From Sphingomonadaceae bacterium (GTDB lineage: Bacteria > Pseudomonadota > Alphaproteobacteria > Sphingomonadales > Sphingomonadaceae), in contig JAPZTW010000003.1 of NCBI GenBank assembly GCA_027533105.1, positions 182,183-246,182 of the forward strand: a stretch of 64,000 bases of DNA, read 5' to 3'. Of the stretch, positions 10,711-19,512 are shown one piece after another; position 1 is the stretch's first letter; each line of letters begins with the position of its first letter. A model generated the notes under the pieces. It was not told the DNA's origin, made no database searches, and saw nothing but the letters and a program-made list of their open reading frames with translations. The position numbers and the translations under genes were made by a program.

Positions 10711-11768
10711 AGCGTCAGCACCGTCGCAAACAGGCCCAGCGAGAGCACGGCAAAGGCGCTGAGGAACCAGGTGCGCCACCAGGCCCCGAACCGCGAGAGC
10801 TGATAGGCATCGCGCAGCTGGCGATACATGTGGAACGGCGCATAGGCGATCAGCGCCGCCACCAGCCCGCCGCCCCCGCCCCAGACCGTCAGCACGCTGA
10901 TCACCGCCAGCAGCAGCAGCATGAAGCTGAGCGAATAGGTGACGAAGACCGTGTGGTCATAAAGGTGGAACCGGCGGCTGAAGGGAAACAGCAGCCACAT
11001 GAACGGAACCGAGAGCGGGATCAGCAGCCACGAGAACTTGTAGGCGCTGTTCTGCAGCTTGTAGACCGTCAGTTCGGGGTTCTCGCGGGCATGGGACCAG
11101 GCCCGGTTGATCGCATCGACCACGGACTGGTCGGTCGGTCGGTCAGCATTGGCGATCGTGTCAGGCAGACGGCCAGACTTGGCAGCGCGGATCACGGTGA
11201 GCGCCTGACGGGCGGAGGCGACCTGACGTTCGGCCTGTGCGACATTTCCACCCTGGCCTGCGCGGGCCTCGGCCAGGGCCTGCTCGGCCTTTTCCAGCTC
11301 CAGCACCGCGCCCTGCTCGGCCTCCCCGATGCCACGTTCGAACCCGATGTTCTCGCCCTGGTTGTCGAAGCTGATGGGATTGCCCAGCACGTTGAACACG
11401 GCAAAGGTCAGGAACACCACGAACAGGAACAGGGCGATCGGGCTGACATAGCTGGCGCGGCGCCCAGCGATATACTCGCGCGTCAGCCGCCCCGGACGCC
11501 AGGCGAGCAGGGGCAGCGTGCGCCAGACCTTGCCCTCGAAATGGAACACCCCATGCAGCAGGTCGTGGAAGAAGGCCCGCAGCGTCTTGTGGACATGTGC
11601 GGCCTGACCGCATTCGTGGCAATGCCGGCCGACCAGCGGGGTGCCGCAATTGAGACAGGCGCTTTCATGGGTGTGCCCATCATCGGCGGCTTCACCATGG
11701 GCCGGTTCGAAGGCGCGGGCGGTCAGCGCCCCTTGCGCGATATCGCCAATCACCTCGCCGCCACTCAT
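10695..11768 (-). CDS. DUF3667 membrane protein with N-terminal zinc ribbon
   Basis: A 357-residue protein. The N-terminal cytoplasmic part holds a zinc-ribbon CLNCGTPLVGRHCHECGQ (about 38-55). Next come the DUF3667 core RAFFHDLLHGVFHFEGKVWRTL and PGRLTREYIAGRRASYVSPIALFLF, a long Gln/Ala/Glu-rich stretch that looks like a coiled coil (ELEKAEQALAEARAGQGG...), and about four C-terminal membrane helices. The family has no known function. ATG at 11768 after GGGAGGAG; an ATG 12 codons upstream lacks a ribosome site. Convergent with ftsH and divergent from the Rap1a-like gene. Confidence 0.82.
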   Translation of the reverse strand: MSGGEVIGDIAQGALTARAFEPAHGEAADDGHTHESACLNCGTPLVGRHCHECGQAAHVHKTLRAFFHDLLHGVFHFEGKVWRTLPLLAWRPGRLTREYIAGRRASYVSPIALFLFVVFLTFAVFNVLGNPISFDNQGENIGFERGIGEAEQGAVLELEKAEQALAEARAGQGGNVAQAERQVASARQALTVIRAAKSGRLPDTIANADRPTDQSVVDAINRAWSHARENPELTVYKLQNSAYKFSWLLIPLSVPFMWLLFPFSRRFHLYDHTVFVTYSLSFMLLLLAVISVLTVWGGGGGLVAALIAYAPFHMYRQLRDAYQLSRFGAWWRTWFLSAFAVLSLGLFATVLTLMVAA

Positions 11769-11864
11769 CGGCCACTCCTCCCCCCGAAAGAACCGGCTAT
11801 TCATGGGCTTGCCAGCAGGGCACGGTCAAGCGATCTTGGCAGAGCTGAATCAGTGGAGATCCCG

Positions 11865-12236
11865 ATGCGCCGTCTTGCCCTGCTTGCGCCCCTGCTGGCG
11901 TTTTCCGCCCCCGCCCTGGCCACGACGGGGGAAATGTCGGTCGCGACCTTCCTGGCCAAGGCCGATGCACTGAAGGCCAAGGGGTTCATGGCGCTCGGCT
12001 CGCCGGACATCAAGCTGCTGCGGGCCGAGGGCCAGGCGGCCGGGCAGGCCTATGGCGCACGGTTGCAGGCCGAACGCGCGGCGGGCAAGCCCAGCTCGTG
12101 CCCGCCCAAGGGCGCGCGGCCCTCGTCCGACCAGGTGCTGGCCCACCTGCGCACCTATCCTGCCGACAAGCGGGCCGGAATGACGATGAAGGCCGCCATG
12201 GCCGACTACTTCATCAAGAAGTACCCCTGCCCCTGA
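11865..12236 (+). CDS. Secreted Rap1a/Tai-like protein
   Basis: A 123-residue protein with a signal peptide (MRRLALLAPLLAFSAPALA). The mature part resembles the Rap1a/Tai immunity-type fold: an N-terminal helical half and a C-terminal half CPPKGARPSSDQVLAHLRTYPADKRAGMTMKAAMADYFIKKYPCP with the paired Cys and terminal YPCP seen in that family. Founding members neutralise type VI secretion amidase effectors, but most homologues, including this one, have no effector neighbour, so an immunity role is not supported here. ATG at 11865 with GGAGAT upstream. Followed by a strong bidirectional terminator. Confidence 0.65.
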   Translation: MRRLALLAPLLAFSAPALATTGEMSVATFLAKADALKAKGFMALGSPDIKLLRAEGQAAGQAYGARLQAERAAGKPSSCPPKGARPSSDQVLAHLRTYPADKRAGMTMKAAMADYFIKKYPCP

Positions 12237-12249
12237 TCCTGCCCCATGC

Positions 12250-12290
12250 AAAAGCGGCCCGCCTCCCCTAGGGGAAACGGGCCGCTTTTT
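12250..12290. terminator. Bidirectional intrinsic terminator between the Rap1a-like gene and rpoZ
   Basis: AAAAGCGGCCCG (12250-12261) pairs perfectly with CGGGCCGCTTTTT (12278-12290), with a small CCCCTAGGGG palindrome in the loop. It gives a U-run on both strands and lies between two convergent genes. Confidence 0.9.
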
Positions 12291-12311
12291 GCGTCAGGCT
12301 TGCGAAACGGC

Positions 12312-12656
12312 TCAGCCGTCGTAATCGCCACCCAGCGAGGTGTTGCGCACCGGCGCGGCTGCGGTGATCCGCAGCGCTTCAGCCGACTGGCTGAGCGAAC
12401 CGATGTCATCCACTTCGTCATCGTCTTCCGGCAGGACGCGCTGCAGCGAGCTGAGCAGGGTTTCCTGTAACTGATCGGGGCGCACGGTCTGTTCGGCAAT
12501 CTCGCGCAGGGCGACGACCGGGTTCTTGTCGCGATCGCGATCGATCGTCAGTTCGGCCCCACCCGAAATCTCGCGCGCACGCTGTGCGGCGATCAGGACG
12601 AGGTCGAACCGGTTGGGAACCTTGTCGACACAATCTTCAACAGTAACGCGCGCCAT
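12312..12656 (-). CDS. rpoZ: RNA polymerase omega subunit
   Basis: Small subunit that helps assemble and stabilise RNA polymerase. The 114 residues open with [33 protein letters not shown], the diagnostic omega N-terminus, followed by [15 protein letters not shown]. The acidic tail ([16 protein letters not shown]) is an alphaproteobacterial feature. ATG at 12656 after GGAGT. A sigma-70-like promoter (TTGACT-N17-GTAGCA) lies at 12722-12694. Often paired with relA/spoT elsewhere; here it stands alone. Confidence 0.97.
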   Translation of the reverse strand: MARVTVEDCVDKVPNRFDLVLIAAQRAREISGGAELTIDRDRDKNPVVALREIAEQTVRPDQLQETLLSSLQRVLPEDDDEVDDIGSLSQSAEALRITAAAPVRNTSLGGDYDG

Positions 12657-12693
12657 CGGGCACTCCAGTTCATGAAATTCGGGAAAGTTGGGC

Positions 12694-12722
12694 TGCTACA
12701 CGCGGGGTGATTCGCAAGTCAA
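12694..12722 (-). promoter_or_regulatory. Candidate rpoZ promoter
   Basis: On the minus strand TTGACT (12722-12717) and GTAGCA (12699-12694) are separated by exactly 17 bases, about 40 bases upstream of the rpoZ ATG. The -35 matches the one used by the ribosomal genes in this window; the -10 is weaker. The sequence upstream of it (12724-12775) is AT-rich for this genome and could act as an UP-like element. Confidence 0.5.
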
Positions 12723-12861
12723 GAAAAAAACGTATAATATATTGTTTTATAAGCCATATTTTACAGAAATCGGATTGCCATCCGGAACGGTGCCCCGCAT
12801 CCGATTCGCCTTGGTCCGCGAGCGGTTGCGACCGGGGCGCGCTTCATGCCATGCCACGCGG

Positions 12862-14679
12862 GTGACTGCGCCAGCCTTGCACCGATCCGAGCTCTATCGT
12901 CCGGAAGTGGATGGCCTGCGCGCCGTGGCCGTGCTGGCGGCGATCCTGTTCCATACCGGCGAGCCGGCCTTTGCCGCCGGTTACCTTGGGGTGGACCTGT
13001 TCTTCGTCATCAGCGGACTGCTGATCACCTCGATCCTGCTGCGCGAGCGCGCGGACGGCACGTTTTCGCTGGGCCGGTTCTACCTGCGCCGAATCCGCCG
13101 GATCCTGCCGGCCCTGCTGGCTGTCATACTGCTGACGACGATCCCGGCGCTGCTGTGGCTGATGCCCGACCAGCTGCAGAACTTCGGCCAGTCGCTGGCC
13201 GCAAGCGCGCTGATGGCCAACAATGTGCTGCTGTGGCTGACCGGCGGTTACTGGGACGTCCCGGCCCGGTTCAAGCCCTTGCTCCATACCTGGAGCCTGG
13301 GGGTGGAAGAGCAGTTCTATCTCCTCGGCGTGCCGCTGATCCTGCTGGCCCTGCACCAGGCCGGACGGCGCGGGCTTGGTTGGTTGCTGGCAGCGGTGGC
13401 GCTGGCCAGCATCGCGGCCAGCCTGTTCGTGGTGCCCCGCGATTACGATGCTGCCTATCTGCTGCTGCCATTCCGGGCCTGGGAACTGGCCCTGGGCGGA
13501 CTGATTGCCCTGCTGCCGCGGAAACGGATCCTGGCGCTGGCGATTGCCCCGTGGCTGGCGGCGCTTGGCGGGATCGCGATGGCCGCAGGCCTTGCCGGGC
13601 TGGCTGGCAACGATCCGGGCAGCATCGCCCCCTTGCTGACCGCCTGCGCCGGCTGCGCGCTGTTCCTTGCCACCGCCGAAAGCGGGCGCGGCCCCGGCAG
13701 GCTGCTGGCCGGCAAGGTTCTGGTGACGATCGGCCTCGCCAGTTTCAGCGCCTATCTGTTGCACCAGCCGGTCTTCGTCTTTGCCCGGGTGCTAAGCCTT
13801 GAAGACCCCGGCCCGCGCGCGCTGCTGATCCTGGTGCCGGCGATCCTGCTGGCCTCCCTGGCTTCCTGGCGGTGGATCGAGCAACCGATGCGCGACCCGC
13901 GCCGCACCAGCGACCGGACCGTGCTGATCTGGTGCGGGCTTGGCACGCTGCTGGCGCTGGTGCTGGGCCTGGTCCTGCATTTCACCAATGGGCTGGCGGC
14001 GCGCGTGCCGGAACTGGGCCGCAATCCGCAGGACAACATCGCCTATGTCGATGCCGTGCGCCAGTTCGAGGGGCGTCCGCTCAATCCCGCCAGCCACGCC
14101 GCCAACCTGCTGGTGATCGGCCATAGCCAGGCTCGCGATCTGATCAACATGGCGATCGAATCCGGCAGCGTGGCGCCGGAACGGATCAGTTATGCCGAAC
14201 TCGTCCGCTGCGAAGCGCCATTGCCTGCCCGCATTATCGATCAGGCGCGCAATGCCGGGACAGTGGTCCTGGCCATTTCGTGGGACCCGGTCCTGCTGCC
14301 CTGCGCCGCGGGGTGGAGACGCCAATTGCAGGCCGCAGGCGCCCGACAGGTGCTGCTGCTGGGATTCAAACAGTTTGGCTGGAGCAATTCGGCCATCATG
14401 CGCCTGCCGGCTTCGCAACGCTATGGCTGGCGGGAACGCCCGGCCAGCTGGGCCACCCGGGCCAACCAGGCGCTGGCCCTGACCGTGCCGGCCGGCCAGT
14501 TCATCAATCCCCTGGCGCCGATCACCGATGAGACCGGACGGGTTCCGGTTTTCACGCCGGACCGGCTGCTGATCAGCCAGGACGGGCGGCACCTGACCCC
14601 GGCCGGCGCGCAGTGGCTGGGCCGCCAATTGTTCGCCCTGCCGCAATTGCAGGCCGCCACGGGCCGCGCCAGCCGTTAA
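12862..14679 (+). CDS. OafA/YrhL-type membrane acyltransferase with C-terminal SGNH-like domain
   Basis: Likely O-acetylates a surface polysaccharide or glycan. About 605 residues. The acyltransferase-3 domain begins YRPEVDGLRAVAVLAAILFHTG (His is the predicted catalytic residue), then GYLGVDLFFVISGLLIT, FYLRRIRRILPAL and HTWSLGVEEQFYLL, within ten or so membrane helices to about residue 375. The periplasmic tail looks like an SGNH hydrolase: LLVIGHSQARDL in place of the usual GDSH block, and DGRHLTPAGAQWL for the Asp-x-x-His block. The start is uncertain; GTG at 12862 best fits the family N-terminus, whereas an ATG at 12688 would overlap the rpoZ promoter. Stop overlaps dnaB in TTAA. Confidence 0.85.
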   Translation: MTAPALHRSELYRPEVDGLRAVAVLAAILFHTGEPAFAAGYLGVDLFFVISGLLITSILLRERADGTFSLGRFYLRRIRRILPALLAVILLTTIPALLWLMPDQLQNFGQSLAASALMANNVLLWLTGGYWDVPARFKPLLHTWSLGVEEQFYLLGVPLILLALHQAGRRGLGWLLAAVALASIAASLFVVPRDYDAAYLLLPFRAWELALGGLIALLPRKRILALAIAPWLAALGGIAMAAGLAGLAGNDPGSIAPLLTACAGCALFLATAESGRGPGRLLAGKVLVTIGLASFSAYLLHQPVFVFARVLSLEDPGPRALLILVPAILLASLASWRWIEQPMRDPRRTSDRTVLIWCGLGTLLALVLGLVLHFTNGLAARVPELGRNPQDNIAYVDAVRQFEGRPLNPASHAANLLVIGHSQARDLINMAIESGSVAPERISYAELVRCEAPLPARIIDQARNAGTVVLAISWDPVLLPCAAGWRRQLQAAGARQVLLLGFKQFGWSNSAIMRLPASQRYGWRERPASWATRANQALALTVPAGQFINPLAPITDETGRVPVFTPDRLLISQDGRHLTPAGAQWLGRQLFALPQLQAATGRASR

Positions 14680-16184
14680 TCGTAGTCTTCGTATCGCCGC
14701 GCATCGGCCGCCAGGTTGCCGAACTTGGTGAACTCGCTCTGGAAGTGCAGCTGGACATTGCCGGTCGAACCGTGGCGCTGCTTGGCAATGATCACAGTGG
14801 CCTTGTTCACCACCTCGAGATGGCGCTGCATCCAGGTATCGTATTTGGCGATGGCATCGGGCGAGCTGGTTTCGCTCGGTTCATCGGGCTTGACCGCGTT
14901 GTGATAGTATTCCTCGCGGAAGATGAACCAGACCATGTCGGCGTCCTGCTCGATCGAGCCGGATTCGCGCAGGTCAGCCAGCTGCGGCCGCTTGTCCTCG
15001 CGGCTTTCAACCGCGCGGCTGAGCTGCGAGAGCGCAATCACCGGCACGGCCAGTTCCTTGGCCAGGGTCTTCAGACCGCGGCTGATTTCGGAGATTTCGT
15101 TCACGCGGTTGTCGTTGGCCCGGCCCGAACCCTGCAGCAGCTGCAGGTAGTCGATCACGATCAGCCCGATGTTGTGCTTGCGCTTCAAGCGGCGCGCGCG
15201 GGTGCGCAGCGCCGCGATCGACAGCGCCGGCGTATCGTCGATATAGAGTTCCAGCTCGGCCAGCCGCTGGCTCGCGTAGGAGATCTTCTGGAAATCCTCG
15301 CGGCTGATCTTGCCCATGCGCAGCCGTTCGCTGCTGATTTCCGCCTGTTCGGCCAGGATACGCGTGGCGAGCTGGTCGGCGCTCATTTCCAGGCTGAAGA
15401 AGGCCACCGGCGCGCCGACCGACTTGGCCGGATCGATCCCGTCGGCCTTGTCGCGCAGGAACCGCTCGGCGCAATTGAACGCGATGTTGGTGGCGAGCGA
15501 GGTCTTGCCCATCGCCGGGCGCCCGGCCAGGATGATCAGGTCTGAATCGTGCAGACCGCCGATCTTGCTGTTCAGGTCATCAAGGCCCGTGGTCAGGCCC
15601 GAAATGTGCCCGCCGGAATTGAGCGCCTTTTCGATCTGGGCAATGGCGGTAAAGCTGGACTGGCGGAACGAGATTGCCTCGCTGCCCACCGAAGCACCCT
15701 CGGCCACGCGATAAAGCGCCGCCTCGGCCCGGGCGACCTGCTCCAGCGGCTCGACGCTTTCCGAGGTATCCAGCGCATCGCTGACCAGTGTGCGGCCCAC
15801 CGCCACCAGTTCGCGCAGCAGAGCGAGGTCATAGATCTGCTCGGCCAGCTCGCGCGGGGCGAGCAGGCCCTGACCATCGGCGGTCAGCCGGGCGAGGTAA
15901 GCGGCTCCGCCCAATTCCTTCAGCGTCTCGTCGGCTTCGAAATAGGGCTTGAGCGTAACCGGGGTGACCACCGCCTTGCGATCGAGCAGTTGCAGCACCC
16001 GGTCATAGATGCGCGCATGGGCCGGTTCGAAGAAATGATCGGGCCGCAGCGGGGTAACCAGTTCCTCGATCACCCGGTTGTCGATCAGGGCCGCGCCCAG
16101 GAATGCGGCTTCCGCCTCGATATTGGCGGGCAGCGCGCGGGCGGCGGCTTCGTCGGCGCGGAGAATGAGATCGGTTTCGGCCAT
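14676..16184 (-). CDS. dnaB: Replicative DNA helicase DnaB
   Basis: Hexameric 5'-3' helicase of the replication fork. The 502 residues have an N-terminal primase-interacting domain (LPANIEAEAAFLGAALIDNRVI, HFFEPAHARIYDRVLQLLDR). The RecA-like motor follows, with Walker A GRPAMGKTSLA (about 220), the H2 FFSLEMSADQLATRIL, Walker B LIVIDYLQLL, the arginine-finger region SRGLKTLAKEL and ALSQLSRAVESREDKRPQLADLRESGSIEQDAD. Length and motifs are standard and no intein is present. The start at 16184 lacks a strong ribosome site. Convergent with the acyltransferase and divergent from the UPF0262 gene. Confidence 0.98.
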   Translation of the reverse strand: MAETDLILRADEAAARALPANIEAEAAFLGAALIDNRVIEELVTPLRPDHFFEPAHARIYDRVLQLLDRKAVVTPVTLKPYFEADETLKELGGAAYLARLTADGQGLLAPRELAEQIYDLALLRELVAVGRTLVSDALDTSESVEPLEQVARAEAALYRVAEGASVGSEAISFRQSSFTAIAQIEKALNSGGHISGLTTGLDDLNSKIGGLHDSDLIILAGRPAMGKTSLATNIAFNCAERFLRDKADGIDPAKSVGAPVAFFSLEMSADQLATRILAEQAEISSERLRMGKISREDFQKISYASQRLAELELYIDDTPALSIAALRTRARRLKRKHNIGLIVIDYLQLLQGSGRANDNRVNEISEISRGLKTLAKELAVPVIALSQLSRAVESREDKRPQLADLRESGSIEQDADMVWFIFREEYYHNAVKPDEPSETSSPDAIAKYDTWMQRHLEVVNKATVIIAKQRHGSTGNVQLHFQSEFTKFGNLAADARRYEDYD

Positions 16185-16311
16185 AAGCCGCGATCAATGC
16201 GCCGGGCCGGAACTTTCCGCAAGGCGGGGCAACAGTCTCCGGGCTGTGGATAGCGGGGACTGAATCGCATGCTTGCCCCGCCATTTCGCATCTGCAAAAA
16301 GACTGGTCACC

Positions 16312-16794
16312 ATGGGGGACGCACGGATCATCCACATCGAGCTCGACGAAGCCACGATCCTGTGGCGCAACGCCGATATCGAGCAGGAGCGCCGGATCGC
16401 GATCTTCGACCTGATCGAGGAAAACACCTTCAAGCCGCTGCGCGCCTGGGAAGCCGGCCACCAGGGCCCCTATCGCCTGCGCCTGGCCGTCCATGACGGG
16501 CGGCTGAGCCTGGAGATCGCCGACGAAAGCGGCGGCGATCTGGAAACGCTGATCCTGGGGCTGGGCCGGTTCCGCCGCCCGATCCGCGAGTACTTCGCGA
16601 TCTGCGACAGCTATTACCAGGCGATCCGCAAGGCCACCGCAGCCGAGATCGAGACAATCGACATGGCCCGCCGCGGGGTCCACAACGAAGCGGCCGAAAT
16701 GCTGCTGGAACGGCTTGAAGGAAAAGTGGAAACCGACTTCGCCACCGCCCGGCGGCTCTTTACCCTGATCTGCGTGCTGCATATCAGGGGTTGA
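16312..16794 (+). CDS. UPF0262 family protein
   Basis: A 160-residue cytoplasmic protein of a family largely confined to alphaproteobacteria. The N-terminus MGDARIIHIELDEATILWRNADIEQERRIAIFDLIEENTFKP and the middle GPYRLRLAVHDGRLSLEIAD with FRRPIREYFAICDSYYQAI are the conserved blocks. The second half (DMARRGVHNEAAEMLLERL then FATARRLFTLICVLHIRG) is helical. No biochemical role is known. I chose ATG 16312 because the family begins there; upstream in-frame residues are not conserved. A GH25-like gene follows 26 bases later, probably in the same message. Confidence 0.88.
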   Translation: MGDARIIHIELDEATILWRNADIEQERRIAIFDLIEENTFKPLRAWEAGHQGPYRLRLAVHDGRLSLEIADESGGDLETLILGLGRFRRPIREYFAICDSYYQAIRKATAAEIETIDMARRGVHNEAAEMLLERLEGKVETDFATARRLFTLICVLHIRG

Positions 16795-16820
16795 ACGAAC
16801 ACAAGGGTCCGCGATACATC

Positions 16821-17519
16821 ATGGCTAGAAGGAAATCCGGCCGCTGGCGGCTGCGCCTTGCCGGCGTGGCGCTGCTGCTTGCGCTGGTCGGCGCGGGCTG
16901 GGGCTGGTGGCACCTGTCGGGCTGGACCCCGCCGCGCGCGGCCTTTCCCCTGCAAGGTGTCGAAGTGGGGAGCGAGGATGGCCCGGTCGACTGGGTCGCG
17001 CTGAAGACCGTGGGCGCCGATTTTGCCTATCTCGATGCCTCGGCCAGCGCCTTTGCCCGCGATCCGGCCTTTGTCGAGAACCTGGAAGGGGCCAAGGCGG
17101 CCCGGCTGCAATGGGGCGCGGTGCACCGCTATGACCCGTGCCAGCCGGCCGACAAGCAGGCGGCCAATTTCGTCACGGTCGTCCCGCGCGAGGCGACCAT
17201 GTTGCCCCCCGCGGTCTGGCTCGACCAGCTGGCCGAGGATTGCCCGATCAAGGTGAGCGATGCCGCGATCGAAAGCGAACTGACCACCTTCATCAACCAG
17301 GTCGAAACGCATACCGGCAAGCCGGTGATCCTCAAGCTGTCGAGCGGGTTTGAACGCCGTTATCGCATCGCCGCGCGGGTTGACCGCAACCTCTGGCTGG
17401 AACGCACCTGGCTGCAGCCCGACTATGCCGGTCGCCCCTGGACGCTGTGGACCGCCAATGACCAGCTGGCGACCCCGGCCCTGCCCGGGGCGGTGCGCTG
17501 GGTGGTCGTGCAGCCCTGA
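16821..17519 (+). CDS. GH25-like membrane-anchored protein, probably catalytically inactive
   Basis: A 232-residue protein with an N-terminal membrane anchor (RLRLAGVALLLALVGAGWGWW, about 11-31). The rest follows the glycoside hydrolase 25 lysozyme layout: GVEVGSEDGPVDWVALKTVGADFAYLDAS, then EGAKAARLQWGAVHRYDPC, ANFVTVVPREATMLPPAVWLDQL, and a final WTLWTANDQ. Where active GH25 enzymes have GIDVS and a D-x-E pair after the LPP turn, this one has GVEVG and VWLDQ, and the C-terminal V-D-x-N motif is VRWVV. I therefore read it as a GH25 fold that has lost its acids; a binding role in peptidoglycan is inference. ATG 16821; between UPF0262 and cdd. Confidence 0.72.
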   Translation: MARRKSGRWRLRLAGVALLLALVGAGWGWWHLSGWTPPRAAFPLQGVEVGSEDGPVDWVALKTVGADFAYLDASASAFARDPAFVENLEGAKAARLQWGAVHRYDPCQPADKQAANFVTVVPREATMLPPAVWLDQLAEDCPIKVSDAAIESELTTFINQVETHTGKPVILKLSSGFERRYRIAARVDRNLWLERTWLQPDYAGRPWTLWTANDQLATPALPGAVRWVVVQP

Positions 17520-17537
17520 CCGGGCTATGGTGTGCTC

Positions 17538-17960
17538 ATGACCCACGATCGCGACACGCTGATTGCCGCCGCCAAGGCCGCCCAGGCCGGGGCCTATGCC
17601 CCCTACTCCAACTTTCACGTCGGCGCGGCGCTGGGCTTTGCCGATGGCGCGGTGATCACCGGGGCCAATGCCGAAAATGCCAGCTATGGCCTGGCGCTCT
17701 GTGCGGAAACCAATGCCGTATCCAAGGCGCTCAACGACGGGCGGCGCGGTGGGCTGGTGGCCGTGGCGGTGGTCGGCGGCATGCACGGGGAACCCGGCCC
17801 CACCGTCACCCCCTGCGGCCGCTGCCGCCAGGTGCTGAACGAACTGGCCCAACTGGGCGAGACCGACCCGGTGATCTGGTGCGCCGGCGAAGGCGAAGTG
17901 CTGGAGCTGCGCCTGTCAGCCCTGCTGCCGCATGCCTTTGGTCCGGCGAACCTGGGCTAG
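17538..17960 (+). CDS. cdd: Cytidine deaminase
   Basis: Zinc enzyme deaminating cytidine and deoxycytidine to uridine forms in pyrimidine salvage. The 140-residue product has YAPYSNFHVGAAL at the N-terminus, the CAE zinc/catalytic motif in GLALCAETNAV (Glu is the proton shuttle) and PCGRCRQVLNEL supplying the two other zinc Cys. This is the short homotetrameric type with three Cys ligands. The start could be the ATG at 17538 or a GTG two codons upstream; neither has a clear ribosome site. It lies 18 bases after the GH25-like gene and may be cotranscribed. Confidence 0.96.
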   Translation: MTHDRDTLIAAAKAAQAGAYAPYSNFHVGAALGFADGAVITGANAENASYGLALCAETNAVSKALNDGRRGGLVAVAVVGGMHGEPGPTVTPCGRCRQVLNELAQLGETDPVIWCAGEGEVLELRLSALLPHAFGPANLG

Positions 17961-18025
17961 GCACTCTCAGGTACCGGTACCGCCTGTGGCTGGCCCCGGG
18001 CGGATGAGGCCGCTAATCTGCTGAA

Positions 18026-18382
18026 ATGGCGGCTTCGCACTTCGCGGTAAGCATTGTTCCTTGCGGCGATATTGTCGCCAGCGAAGCATTCTACTGCCGG
18101 CTCGGCCTGGAAACTGTCAGCGACTATGGTCACTACAAGATCATGGCTGACAATCGCGGCTGGTACCTTCATTTGACCCAGGCGCCCGGCTGGCCTCCCG
18201 ATATCGAGGGCAATCCCTATGGCCTCTACCTCTACGTCGAGGATGTCGATGCCGTGGCCGAGCGCGTGCGCGACCTGATCATCGAGCCGGGCGATCCGCA
18301 GTTGCGCCCCTGGGGCACCTACGAATTCTCGGTCAGCGACCCGAATGGAATGCTGATAAGGGTCGGCAGGATTGCCGCCTAG
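18026..18382 (+). CDS. VOC-family (glyoxalase/bleomycin-resistance fold) protein
   Basis: A 118-residue single-domain vicinal oxygen chelate protein: [27 protein letters not shown] opens the first beta-alpha-beta-beta-beta unit and [18 protein letters not shown] with [20 protein letters not shown] forms the second. The terminal DPNGMLI block with a metal-ligand-type Glu ([10 protein letters not shown]) is typical of resistance-like dioxygenase homologues. Substrate unknown. The stop overlaps that of the convergent M14 gene in CTAG (18379-18382). Confidence 0.85.
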   Translation: MAASHFAVSIVPCGDIVASEAFYCRLGLETVSDYGHYKIMADNRGWYLHLTQAPGWPPDIEGNPYGLYLYVEDVDAVAERVRDLIIEPGDPQLRPWGTYEFSVSDPNGMLIRVGRIAA

Positions 18383-19512
18383 TCCAGCCACTCCAGCAGC
18401 GCGGCAAGGCAATCGCGGCCAAGCTGGGCCGAGCGTTCGGGCGACCAGCCCTGCCCCGGATCGGGCAGGTCGGCATTGTCCTTGAACGGCATTTCCAGCG
18501 TCATCGAGACCGCGCCATAGCGTTCGGCCAGCTGGTTGGTGCTCATCGCCAGGTTGGCCTTGCCAGGCCCGGCCACCGGATAGCCCAGCCGGGTCTGGAA
18601 ATCGGGCGTGCGGCGGGCGAGGATCGCCTTGTAGCGATCGAACCCGCCTTGGAGCTCGGCGGTCCATGAAGGGATTCCCTCGAACCCGGCCAGGAACACG
18701 GCCGGGATCGCTTCGTCGCCGTGAACGTCCATGGCGAAGTGGACGCCGGTCTCATCCATGGCGTTGCGAATGCACAGCACCTCGGGCGATTGCTCCGCGC
18801 TCGGCTCGTGCCATTCGCGGTTGAGGTTCACCCCCACGGCATTGGTCCGCAGGTGGCCGCGGACCGAACCATCGGGGTTGGCATTGGGAACCACGTGGAA
18901 GGTGCACTTCTGCCGCAGCGCGCGGCCGACCGGATCGGTCGGATCGGTCAGGCAATCGAGCGCGCCTTCCATCCACCATTCGGCCATCGATTCGCCCGGA
19001 TGCTGGCGGGCATAGAGCCAGACCTGCGTCGCCCCTTCGCCCAGATCGAGGCAATCGATCGTCCGGCCATCCAGGCTATGGCCCAGCACGCGGTGCGACA
19101 CCCCGGCAGAAAGCGCAGCCCCGGCGATCAGGTCCTGGTGGCGTTCCCACGAATAGGGCGCGAAATAGGCGAACCAGGCCAGGTTGGCGGCTGGGCGATA
19201 CCGGATCGTCAGCGTGCCGCCGTCCTCGGCCTTGTCATAGCTGCTGTCGGCGCGGCCCCAGAATTCGCGGTCCTCGCTCACCACCGCGCGATAGTTCGGC
19301 CAGCCATCGGGATAGGCCGAAGAAGCAAGGCCCGTGATCTTCAGTTCCAGTTCGCGCCCGGCACAATTGCCGACGCGGAAATGGAACCACTGGGCAAAGT
19401 CCGACATGTGATCCTTGCGGATCGCCAGGCGGGCCGTGGTGCCGGAGATGGAACGGACTTCGATATTGCCGCTGTCGAAAGCGGCGTCGATCACGATGGG
19501 TGTTGCAGTCAT
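18379..19512 (-). CDS. M14-family carboxypeptidase (cytosolic carboxypeptidase-like)
   Basis: A 377-residue zinc carboxypeptidase of the M14 type related to eukaryotic cytosolic carboxypeptidases. An N-terminal beta-sandwich domain (to about 130, with [20 protein letters not shown]) precedes the catalytic domain. The zinc ligands are in ARQHPGES (His and Glu) and FAMDVHGDE (His); NPDG and NLNREW supply substrate contacts, and TLEMPFKDN carries the catalytic Glu. No signal peptide is seen. The ATG overlaps the stop of the upstream lipoprotein gene (ATGA at 19512-19509), so translation is coupled. Bacterial homologues are uncharacterised; deglutamylation is known for eukaryotic ones only. Confidence 0.88.
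   Translation of the reverse strand: MTATPIVIDAAFDSGNIEVRSISGTTARLAIRKDHMSDFAQWFHFRVGNCAGRELELKITGLASSAYPDGWPNYRAVVSEDREFWGRADSSYDKAEDGGTLTIRYRPAANLAWFAYFAPYSWERHQDLIAGAALSAGVSHRVLGHSLDGRTIDCLDLGEGATQVWLYARQHPGESMAEWWMEGALDCLTDPTDPVGRALRQKCTFHVVPNANPDGSVRGHLRTNAVGVNLNREWHEPSAEQSPEVLCIRNAMDETGVHFAMDVHGDEAIPAVFLAGFEGIPSWTAELQGGFDRYKAILARRTPDFQTRLGYPVAGPGKANLAMSTNQLAERYGAVSMTLEMPFKDNADLPDPGQGWSPERSAQLGRDCLAALLEWLD

Noticed and set aside
11865..12656. Rap1a-like protein plus rpoZ as an immunity or toxin pair
   Set aside because: They are convergent, separated by a strong bidirectional terminator, and rpoZ is a housekeeping gene.
12724..12775. AT-rich patch as a phage attachment site or IS remnant
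   Set aside because: No flanking repeats, integrase or transposase, and the patch is explained at least as well by the rpoZ upstream region.
17971..17983. GGTACCGGTACC palindrome after cdd
   Set aside because: A 12-base palindrome made of restriction-like tetramers with no regulator beside it; likely chance in GC-rich DNA.
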